Positions 47,646-56,800 of a stretch of 61,893 nucleotides of DNA are shown piece after piece. The stretch's first letter is position 1, and the number at the start of each line of letters is the position of its first letter. The notes under the pieces are model-generated. The model worked only from the letters and a program-made list of their open reading frames with translations, had not been told where the DNA came from and searched no databases. This DNA is from Emmonsiellopsis sp. PD_33. Its lineage: Eukaryota > Ascomycota > Eurotiomycetes > Onygenales > Ajellomycetaceae. The stretch lies in NCBI GenBank assembly GCA_032988165.1, contig JANTQF010000205.1:1-61893 (forward strand), written 5' to 3'. Both the position numbers and the translations under genes were made by a program.

Positions 47646-48146
47646 ATGAAAAATAGTGCACCCAGTTGCAAAGCAGCCTATGAGGCATGTGTTACTGAGT
47701 AGGAGGCTAAGTGGGATTGATACCATACTGAGCTCCTCAATGCCTTAAGAAACTGCTGAGTTAAATGCAATCCTAAGCTCTATCACTACTACAATAAGAA
47801 TAGTAAGTCATAATCACACTTTTTAGTAATACTCAGTAGCTCATTCAGGTTAATAGAGTGGATTCAGGAGGTCTAGTTCTATCAGAAATCTAGGGAGCTC
47901 ATTTTTGCCAAGGCCATAATGACACATCTGATCCATAAGATTAATGATGGGAAGCATTGCTTCCAGTACTCTGCCCTTAATGCCATTCAGTTAGCAGTGG
48001 AAACAGCCCTTACCACCCTTTTTGAGTGTAAGTTAACTACTCTACTAAGTCTACTAAATATGTATACTGATTATATTATGAATATAGATGGAGTTAAAAT
48101 GATAGTGCATGGGAAGCAGTTGACTCTCAGAGTTAAGAATATGTAG
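47646..48146 (+). pseudogene. Histone H3-like (possibly CenH3-like) gene relic
   Basis: One plus-strand frame of 167 codons from ATG 47646 to TAG 48146 carries five internal stops and no frameshift. Its second half aligns with the histone-fold part of H3. IQEV-stop-FYQKSRELIFAK (47862-47912) matches the H3 alpha-N segment REIRRYQKSTELLI. MTHLIHKI corresponds to the FQRLVREI position. FQYSALNAIQLAVETALTTL followed by FE matches the H3 alpha-2 helix FQSSA..ALQEA.E..LV.LFE. The remainder (NIDGVKMIVHGKQLTLRVKN) fits the alpha-3 region of H3. The N-terminal tail is not H3-like in detail. Length is slightly greater than H3 (about 136). Divergence suggests a variant long separated from core H3. It is the last gene before the right TIR of hAT element 2. 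Confidence 0.68.
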
Positions 48147-48621
48147 TTAGTGAGGGAGGTGGTGAATGTAATTGGGTTAGAGTACTTTGAGTAGACTGCC
48201 CCCAAGATTTAAGAGGGTTTTTTAGTTTTTTTAGTTTAGGGTTGGGGCTAGGGCCTTCAGGCAATGAAAAGTAATGATATTTAATAACACTTACTGGTGT
48301 AAATCTCCCAATTTGAAATTATTGTATGGTGTATGGCAGGGCTGCTACTGGCTTGGCACCATTAGTAACACATATGATTATGATTAGGTAATATTGTGGT
48401 ATTCCTGGTCCCATTTGGTCTCATATATAGATAATGGGACCAAATGGGACCAGAACTGAAAAGATAGATATATAACATGATTTATGAGTAAAATATTCCT
48501 TTATAATATGATTCTGAACTAATTTATCTATACTATAACATAATATAGTATCTATATTAAAGTGATTTTACATAAAAAGAGACTAATATATTAAGTAAAA
48601 TGATAAGGGTATACTTTAATC
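48147..48621. repeat. Right subterminal region of hAT 2 with TGGGACCA motifs
   Basis: TGGTCCCATTTGGTC (about 48412), AATGGGACCAAATGGGACCA (about 48436) and TGGTCCCAACATGGTCCC (about 48623) are repeated and inverted copies of the motif inside the TIR itself. They parallel GGGACCA copies near the left end. No gene is seen. Confidence 0.65.
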
Positions 48622-48661
48622 CTGGTCCCAACATGGTCCCAGCAGCCAGTCTAGGGGTAGA
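48622..48661 (-). repeat. hAT 2 right TIR and target duplication
   Basis: The TIR (inverse of TAGACTGGCTGCTGGGACCA) ends at 48653, followed by GGGGTAGA (48654-48661), which differs from the left copy by one base. Confidence 0.9.
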
Positions 48662-48959
48662 TAATAGAATATAAAGGGAAGAAATTAATTACAGTTACTA
48701 GCTAACAAACAGGAGATGATTATTATACAGGTAATTAAGATAATCATCTTAAAAAGCCAAACAGGAAGAAAAAAGAATAAAAATCTCCAAATTTTGATAC
48801 TTTTAAAACATTCATCTAACAAGCTAACCAGTAATGAAGCAAAAAAAAAAGGAAAAAGAAAGAAAGATTATGTGCATTTCAAAGTAAAAAATAAACCCTG
48901 GATTATCAAGTCATAAAGAAGAAAGAGAGAAAAGAGGAAGAGATAAGACCAACTATCAA

Positions 48960-51900
48960 TTAATAGATGCAGTGGTAGATTTAAGAGTAGTAAATATAGA
49001 CTAATTAGTATTTTCATTCCAGTTGGTCCCTTCATTGGATGCAGTAAGAGAAGTATTAATATCAGGCATAAACTGATCAGAGAGAGGCTTAGTGACATCT
49101 ATATTATAATCAGGTAGAGTAGAGTTCTGATTAGAAGGAGTATTGAGAGCTTCTTACTTTATATATTACTATTAAGTGTTATTATTAGTATCAGCATCAG
49201 CCTTGTATTCTCCATCCTGCATGGCAACAACATCAAAATCAGTATTAGCAGCTGGGTGTTGAGTCACTCTACTCATATCAATATAGTTATACATGCTTTG
49301 CTCATTTTTAATGTAGACTGCATGACACTACTTAAAATAACTGACCATCTTAATAAAGGTATAGGCACTATGATGGTTCTACATGTTCTTAATTGCATTC
49401 AGATTGCAAATAATATAGTAAGTATTAATAGCATGAGAAAGAGTGACATTGAGATGATTATATTCTTACATGAAGTCAATAAATTTAGCAATAATCAAGT
49501 CTATAATCACAATGGAATGCTCACTGCCCTGGAAAGCATTAATAATGTGAACAGCAAGACTCTCATAAATGGGGTTTATAAGTCTAAACTCATTGAGTGC
49601 AGCAATGTAGGCATAGAACTGATCATAATATGACATGAGAATAAGAATATTTTTAAGTTTAATGTGTGCCCAGAGGTGCAAATCAACAATTAGCTTATAG
49701 ATAAAGATGATGTTCTCTATATTAATAAGCAAACATGTAGAGGGATTAGAGGTAGTAGTTTCCTTTATAAGATTAATGAGCAGAGAAGAGTTGCAAATTC
49801 TAAATTCCACATGATTGAAGCTCTCAACAGCTCTGATCATCTCAGACAGTACTAAAATTAAAGGCAAGTCAAGCAATTTGTTGTGGTAAAACATATAGGA
49901 TATCACAGATGAAACCAGGAGATACATTCACATCTACTTGTTTAGCATGTAGAGGTTGACATCAGCAGTGACCAGCCAGGCAAATAGAGACTAGCAAAGT
50001 TGGAACTTGAAAGGGTTCTTATTGATGCTAGAGAATATAGTGGGGCAGAGTTGGAAGTTATCACTAATAAGAATATATAACCAGGTGTTAAATAAGGAGA
50101 TAAGCAGCCAGAGTTTGAGCTCCACAGCTTTTACAACCTCATTGATGATAATAACATCTAGGTCAAGATTGAGATAGGTACACTCAACATCAAGCTACAA
50201 AAAAGTGACACAAACAACATGACTAAGCAACAGAGTGTATTCAAAAAGTTTAGTGATAAGCTCAGTCAATCTATGTTCAGAGGCAGGTTTGAGGATATCA
50301 TTAAACAATTCCTTGAGGAAAGTGTGTAGAAGAGAACAGTCTCTAAAGTTACTAATATATAGATGCATGAGATGATTAGCTCTCCCCATTCAAGCACCTA
50401 AACTAAGGCTCTCATGGATAAGTTAAGAGTTATTAATGAATGAGTGTTTGATGAACATGACCTTTTTATAGTGATTATAAATATAAAGGAGCATAGTCTG
50501 CAGCTGAAAATTATCTAGTAGTTCTGACTCATTAAGGATATCTGGCCTATTTTCTGTGTGGTAGGAGTGAGTCTTGTTAGAATCAGTAGTGAAAATAGCT
50601 GATTCAGTGGGAAGGAAATATAAGCAGATGATAATAGGATATAAGAATGCAGCTGTATCAACTTCCTTATCTTTAGTAGTTATTACAGGGGGATCAGTGT
50701 GGAGATGGAGATAGTCTCTATAATACTCTATAATCTGTTAATAAATATTTATTGCCAATTTACTAACCAGCTTGTTCAAAGGTGTAGTGAGAATGATGTG
50801 GTGCTTGATTCTAGTAAGAATATTTTAAGTTGCATGGAGAAGCAACATGATCAGCTACTTAATAAAATAGCTTTTCCCTGTGCTAGGGAGATCATGGAGT
50901 TGGAAGATTCTACTGACCAAGAACTACAGCTTGTAAAATGCAAGTGCCTGGTTGATGTTGAAACTAGTATTAATATAGATACAGGGAAGAAGAGTGACAA
51001 GCTCATCAGAATGAATAGTAGTAAAGATGTCAATAATCCCAACTCTCTCTGAGTAAATATCATTGGCTAATAAGAATTACTTCTAATTTATATGTTTTTA
51101 AGCAAAATTGGTGCAGATCTCATCAAGACACTTTATCTAATTCTGAAATGGGATGTTGGATGTAACTATAGTAACTCTAACAGAATGACTACTATTAGCT
51201 ATAATAGCATCATAAAGAGAATGAATGGTAGCATGCAGGGCTAGGTCAATTAAGATGAAGACAGTTAGATTAGGGGTTAAATTTCATGCCTATTATCTCT
51301 CCTTACAATTCCATGGGCAACTAAGAGTAATGGTTAGATGTGCCTGGGGAGCATGATAACCATCATTAATAACTTTGATGAATCAGTCTTTCTTGGAATT
51401 ATTAATTTTAGGGTTGAAATTGATTCTGAGCTTGTTGCCAGATTAGATGTAAGACTGGGTATTATCTGAAATTCAAAGAAAATCCTCATATTAATGGTTA
51501 CCACAGCCAGGGATTTTGATGAGGCAAAGAAAAGTAGTATACTTATCAAGACTTTTAGACAGCACCTTTTGGACTTCCTCTTCTAAAATAAGTTCATAGC
51601 TGAGAATGGTTATATACTTATTGAAATTAGCAAATAAGACTTGTTGCTTGATGAGATAAAGAGAACAAAGTTCATATACAGAATAATTACCAATCTAAAG
51701 AAACTTAATCCTAGGGTGCCCAGGGTAGTACCAGCAGAGGTTGTCATCAAGGAAAGGGTTATCAAAGTGAGTAAAATCTTCAAATTGAGTCAAGGCAGTA
51801 TCCATATTGACATTATAAATAATCAGATGCAAATGGACATTGCTGTCAGCATCATTGCAGGGCAAAAACTAATTATGTATAAGATCAATTGAATTGTTGT

Positions 51901-52440
51901 GTGAGGCAAAATCAATGCCAGAGAAGAGGATGTATGCATGGAGAGTGCTCAAATTATGAGAAAAATCAATTTTAACTGCCCAGTAATAATCAGTAAGTTC
52001 ATTATAACAATGGAGACTTTAGCAGACCTTGCTAAGAAATTCCTCTTAACTTGAATCATTCATATGAGTAACAGTCAGAATGGTGAATTGCTCAGGCAGC
52101 ATACAAACACTACCATGAAGTTTGCCAGTTAAAATGATGATAGAGTTAAAGATAGTGATCTTGAGATTGAGAGTTATTTTGTGGTTAGAGTTGACATGGG
52201 TGACAAGTTTGATAGAGATATAAGAGATTTAGGAATTAATATTAGTATTCATCTCACTGACAAGCTTATTTTGATCTGTGAGATAAAAGAGGGCATGAAA
52301 CACACATTGCTGAGAGGTGGGAAATAGTGACTTATCATTATTATAGAGGTTGTCAGGCATGAGCCTATTCTTATAGCCACAGGTTTCAAAATCCTGAGGG
52401 TTGAGAGCTATTTTTACAACTGGTAAGAGAGGAAAGAATT
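48960..52440 (-). pseudogene. Unrecognised multi-kilobase coding relic
   Basis: Minus-strand translation gives long protein-like stretches: NPQDFETCGYKNRLMPDNLY (about 52.35 kb), YNNDKSLFPTSQQCVFHALF, YYWAVKIDFSHNLSTLHAYI, NVDMDTALTQFEDF-like text at 51.8, SYDQFYAYIAALNEFRLINP-like text at 49.6, IYESLAVHIINAFQGSEHSI and VTLSHAINTYYIICNLNAIK (about 49.4). It ends in an Asn/Thr/Ser-rich segment. Stops are frequent and frames shift at least once. Composition and conserved-looking blocks argue for a real former gene of about 1,100 codons, but I recognise no family. It lies just outside the right end of hAT element 2. Confidence 0.4.
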
Positions 52441-52589
52441 AGTAACATTCAATATAATATGAGGATTATGAAAAGCTGAAATGAATAAATCAGAATTGAG
52501 ACTGAAAGAACTAAATATCTTGCAATTAAAAAAGCTAGAATGATAGGATGGTAAGATTTAAGAAGTAAATTAAGAAGAAAGTAGCTGAA

Positions 52590-53320
52590 TAGAGGTATAA
52601 ATAATCAGTTAAGAAGAATAACACAGATAGAGAGAGAATCAATGAGAAAAATTATGAAAAGAAAAGAATGATGAGAATAGACATACAGCTATTAAATAGC
52701 TAGTCAAAAGAGTGCAAGTAAGCATAGGGGAAGGTAGGAGATGGAGCAAGAGAGATACTAAGAGAGAAGAGAGCAGATAAGGGTGAAGAAAAAGAAGAGA
52801 GAATTACTAATGAGAAGAAGATATTTATACTGTGAGAGGTAGATAAGTAAGTAAATAACACAGCACTAAAATAATAGAACAGCTAAGCAAGATTGCAGTC
52901 AACAGCTATAGTCAACCAATTTGTTGGGGCTAATATAATCAAGTGAGACAAGATGTTATAGTGATTGGGAATTTAATGAGACAATATAACTAAATGATGT
53001 GATATGTTGTAGCAAAAAGAAATAGATAGAAACTAAAGAATGGATTTAATAGGATAATATGATTAAATGATGTGATGTGTTGTAGCAAAAAGAAATAGAT
53101 AGAAGCTAAAGGATGAATTTGATGGGATAATGTGACTAAATAATATGATGTGTTATAGTAAAAAGAAATAGATAGAAGCTAAAAGATGAATTCACATGGT
53201 TTATATGAAGTAAATAATGATGCTAAAAGGGAAATAATAATAAGAAATTAATAGGGAGAGATACAGTAGAGAATAGACATATAGCTATTAAATAGCCAGT
53301 TAGTGGTTGTAGGAGCAGAG
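52590..53320. repeat. 73-bp tandem repeat, three copies, between repeated flanks
   Basis: ATTTAATGAG/ATTTAATAGG/ATTTGATGGG mark unit starts at 52971, 53044 and 53117, ending at about 53189. All share GTAGCAAAAAGAAATAGATA or a one-base variant. The flanks GAATAGACAT-CAGCTATTAAATAG at about 52676 and 53272 are direct repeats about 596 bp apart. No gene is seen. Confidence 0.8.
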
Positions 53321-54200
53321 GGTTAGATGCTTAAAAAAAGTGGATGTAAATTGTGATGAAAACACTGAGAAAGGAAAGAAAGAAGTAATTATAAGGAGTA
53401 AGTTTTACTCAGCTAGATTCAGAAAAACTTGATGGTCTGAATGAGGAAAAATAAAGACTCTCAATCAATCAATTTGAATATAAAAAGGTGATTTGGGTGA
53501 GAGATATGTGAGAATAAGAGAAATAAGAAGTGAGAGTCATAATGAATGTAGCTTTAATACTATAACTAGTTAGTGATATAATAGCAGATAGTGTTAATTT
53601 AGATGGAGATAGTGTATGAAAAAGAGAGTAAGAAGAAAGTAAAAATACCATGAATGCTACTATGAGTAATAATATGCATTGTAAATGGGAGTTTTGAAAG
53701 AGCCTCATGCTGATTTATCATAATCAGGGTATTGAAAGAGCTGAAGTAAAGTAGCAGAGATGAAGATAATATCAGATAGTTTAATTTAGTAATATTAATT
53801 GCTTTTCTATTTGCATGTCATGTAGTAAATATACAGAATAATCCAAGCTAGTAAAGTATTAGATAGAATATAAACTTTATATTATGAATAAAGAAGAGAA
53901 TAGCAATCAGTTACAGAAGAGAGCAAAGAGCTGAGACTATCAATATATATGATATTTATATCTTCCTCATGCTGGAGAGTGATGATAAACATAGCAGTTC
54001 TGAGGTTAATCTTGAAGATGAGAATGTATTAAAAGATAAACTGTAATATATTACTTAATGTGTAAAGAGAGTGCAGATTGTGAATGATGGAATTAAAGAG
54101 ATTTAAACAGCTATCTATAGTTATAGGTGAAGGTAGTTATTAGAGATGCAAATAGGGAGGTTACATTAAGGTTAAATTAAAGTATTTCAAGCTTTACCTA
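53321..54200. other. AT-rich spacer
   Basis: I see no gene, RNA or strong repeat. Short open stretches on the minus strand (53469-53708, Leu/Ser-rich) look compositional. Confidence 0.4.
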
Positions 54201-55066
54201 TCTAGGTTAGTGGGGTGTAGGTGGCTAGCTAGCATTTTAGCTGCTACAGCTAAAGATTCTTGGCACCTCATGTGTTCAGGGGTTGATCTTGGCCCAGAAC
54301 TTAAAAGTAGAGCACAATCAAATTCTTTTTGTTCTAGCTTTTGTTTGTTTTTTAGGGGGGGCAAAGCTATAGGCCTGGCAATAAAGACTTAACTACACAT
54401 AATAAAGATATAATTTGACCTGTTAGTTTATATCAACTAGCCCTACCTCTCTAAATGAATACTAATTACTGCAGCTGTGAACTTCTATGATCTTCTGAAC
54501 TAATAATGAACTAGGAAATTTATAGACTTACTTAATTAGGCCTAGCTTGACATTTATGTTTTATGATTGATAGAGATGTTGTCAAGTCTTGAGAGAAGTT
54601 AAGATATTACTCAATTAGGCTTAGGGATTAATATGAGAATTATAAGCTTACAGGGCAAAGATTTAGAGCCATCAGGCCAGAGAGCCTTCAAAGGAGTGAG
54701 CCCAGGGGGCTCAGGGGTTGTAATGATGGAGACTTACATAAGACTTATCTAAATGGGCCTGAGACCTTAATATATATAATCTTCACTGGCCTCTCTATCT
54801 TTATAGAACCAGTAAATAGCTTTACTACATTCTTATCCCTACATTCAATATAACCAACCCTTCATACTATACATTTATATTCCCTCATATTATTTTATAA
54901 CCTCTACACCCTACCCTACAGGTAATCCCTTACAATTAATTAAATACCTTTTTATCTCTTCTCTACTACCAACATAACATTACAATCTGGTATATGATTA
55001 AACTACTACTTAGTTAGTATAGATGCAATCTATTAGTTCCACATCACCAGTTAATTATTGTTTCAG
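54201..55066. other. Possible remnants of retroelement or SINE sequence
   Basis: 54205-54320 has a weak tRNA-like look: GGTGTAGGTGGCTAGC, then GGGGTTGATCTTGGC about 60 bp later, resembling a degraded B-box. 54420-55000 is C-rich by local standards and contains a phrase reminiscent of an LTR R/U5 region (TATATATAATCTTCACTGGC), but no matching second copy, primer site or TG...CA ends could be fixed. Neither is a firm call. Confidence 0.2.
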
Positions 55067-55400
55067 TAACCCTCCCTAAGGCTAACCCCCTAATTCTAAC
55101 ACCCTAAGTCAAATATATACAATCTGTAGTATCCATGGAAAGCAGTGTTTTTTATACATTTCTCATTCCCTAACCCTCCCTAAGGCTAACCCCCTAATTC
55201 TAACACCCTAAGTTGAATATATACAATCTGTGGTATCCATTGAATAGACAGTGGTTTTTATAGATTTCTTATTCCCTAATCCTCCCTAAGGCTAACCCCC
55301 TAATTCTAACACCCTAAGTTGAATATATAAGATCTGTGGTATTCATTAAATAATTAAATAGGTGGTGATTTATGTATATTTCTCATTTCCTAACCTCCTT
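55067..55400 (+). repeat. ~104-bp tandem repeat, three units plus a partial
   Basis: Units begin TAACCCTCCCTAAGGCTAAC at 55067 and 55171, then a one-base variant at 55277, and a partial at 55391 (periods 104, 106, 114). Each contains CCCTAATTCTAACACCCTAA, ATATATACAATCTGTGGTAT and TTTCTCATTCCCTAA or close variants. A more decayed array of the same family lies at 4420-4635. Confidence 0.88.
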
Positions 55401-56800
55401 CTTATTGGTGCAGATGTTGTGAGTGCTTGGCATAGTTTAGTAGCAGTCAAAATCAATACAATGACAACTAATTGGGCCCTAGCCTGTTGGAAAATGTGGG
55501 GATTTAAAGCAGTATATTAGTTCTTTAAACATAATCAATACTGAGGCTCAGTCAAACAAAAAAAAAGCAGTGTTTGAGGCAAAGCTTACTTGAGTTGGAT
55601 GATTGGAGGTTACTACTTTTTTTTTCTTTTGTTACTAGATATTTGTTAAAATCTGGATAGCTTGTAGAGTTTTTTATTGTATTAATTTTTAATTTCTAAC
55701 CTTTTCCAACTGTATTCTCTCTTTCTGCCTGCTAACCCTTGAAGCCTAACATGAATTTATGCAAGATCATAGTTATCATAATGAAGCCTAGAAGGACACT
55801 GAGAAGATGCTACTCTAGTTGCTGACAGCTTTACTAGTGAATAGGTTGAAGTTTGGTGAAAGTGGGTGTCATCTGTTTCCTAGTTGTGTCCTGAGATGTA
55901 TTCCTCATAGAAAGAGGCAGGTAGGTGAGCCATACTAACCACAGTAATGCAATGTTTGACCCCCTAATTCCTGGTGGTAAGAGAGAACCTTGGATAAGAT
56001 CAAGTTGAAAGAAAACAGTGTCACAGGTATAAAGGTGTGGCTTCATGTTATTCATATATAGTTGCCTGATATATCTTTGAAAAATCATCATAACTAGTGA
56101 AAAATATATCTTCAATGCAACAATGATGTCTGGCTGGTTTCATCACTGGTAGAGTGCCAATTTGGGAAGGATCCTTAATGCATTGTAGCTTCATAACATA
56201 TTCAAATTAAACTACAGACTAGAAGATATCATTATATGCTATAAATTCTATAAATCCACCACTGAAAGACTGTTCCTGCTGATTAAAACCTCCTATGAAA
56301 GTAATAGTAGTTTTACCTACATCATTCTGAGTAGAGCATTATTATTGTAGACATATTTATTGACAAAGGAGTTCACAACTAAATGTATATGTTTCTTCTT
56401 CACTTTAGATATAGCATGTCCCTTTCTTCTGCTAGCATTATCACAGGTGTTGGTGGCAGTATTAGTAAGTAGTATATCAGAAAACAGGGGTTGGATGACC
56501 TCAGATTTAACTGGGGTGATATCAGAGTCATCATCAAGGATGATTACTTTCATTACTTCATGCTTTTCTTTCCCTACTCTGAACAGTGTTGCCACATTAC
56601 TTCTGATGATCTTTTTAATAGAGTAGGATTTACAAACAGAGCTGCTTCAAAGAGTGACATTCATACAATAAGGTGGTGTGAGGTTTGCTGCCCCATCATA
56701 CTTCAGTTTCTTAGCTAGGTTAGAGTAGCTGCAAAAGCAGCCCTTAATTCTATGATATCCAGTCTCTTACTGATAAGAATTAAGATACTACTGAGCTATT
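55401..56800 (-). pseudogene. Unrecognised minus-strand coding relic
   Basis: Readable stretches include LFRVGKEKHEVMKVIILDDD, SDITPVKSEVIQPLFSDILL, KVKKKHIHLVVNSFVNKYVY (56317-56595), and further down FIGGFNQQEQSFSGGFIEFI, KDPSQIGTLPVMKPARHHC and HEATPLYL (about 55.9-56.3 kb). Frames change and stops are many. I considered a LINE or endonuclease origin but no catalytic motif is visible, so I leave it unnamed. Confidence 0.3.

Larger units (their letters stand above)
27567..48653. mobile_element. Giant hAT transposon 2 (21,087 bp)
   Basis: The left end begins TAGACTGGCTACTGGGACCA (27567) and the right end, read inward, begins TAGACTGGCTGCTGGGACCA (48653 back). The match extends 22 bp with a single mismatch. 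Outside lie GGGGTGGA (27559-27566) and GGGGTAGA (48654-48661), an 8-bp target duplication with one G-to-A difference. A hAT transposase relic (27915-30110) lies just inside the left end. The rest is cargo: an unrecognised gene with an acidic hexapeptide repeat, a Plavaka/KDZ-type transposase, a SNF2-family helicase, two hypothetical genes and a histone H3-like gene. A second palindrome family (CTCAGCTTAAGCTGAG) is scattered through 30.7-45.4 kb. It is extraordinarily long for a hAT element; part of that is probably a nested Plavaka insertion. Confidence 0.9.

Noticed and set aside
6831..48653. Starship-type giant element
   Set aside because: I saw no tyrosine-recombinase captain gene. The 8-bp duplications, TIRs and hAT transposases identify hAT instead.
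50699..51052. 117-codon plus-strand frame opposite the 48.96-52.44 kb relic
   Set aside because: Its composition is plausible, but protein-like text on the minus strand continues through the same interval, so it is probably antisense.
54210..54392. 60-codon plus-strand frame with MGCRWLASILAATAKDSW
   Set aside because: It is short, has no neighbours in frame, and overlaps a region that looks more like a degraded repeat.
54420..55000. Solo LTR
   Set aside because: Some phrases look LTR-like, but no TG...CA ends, target duplication or second copy could be found.
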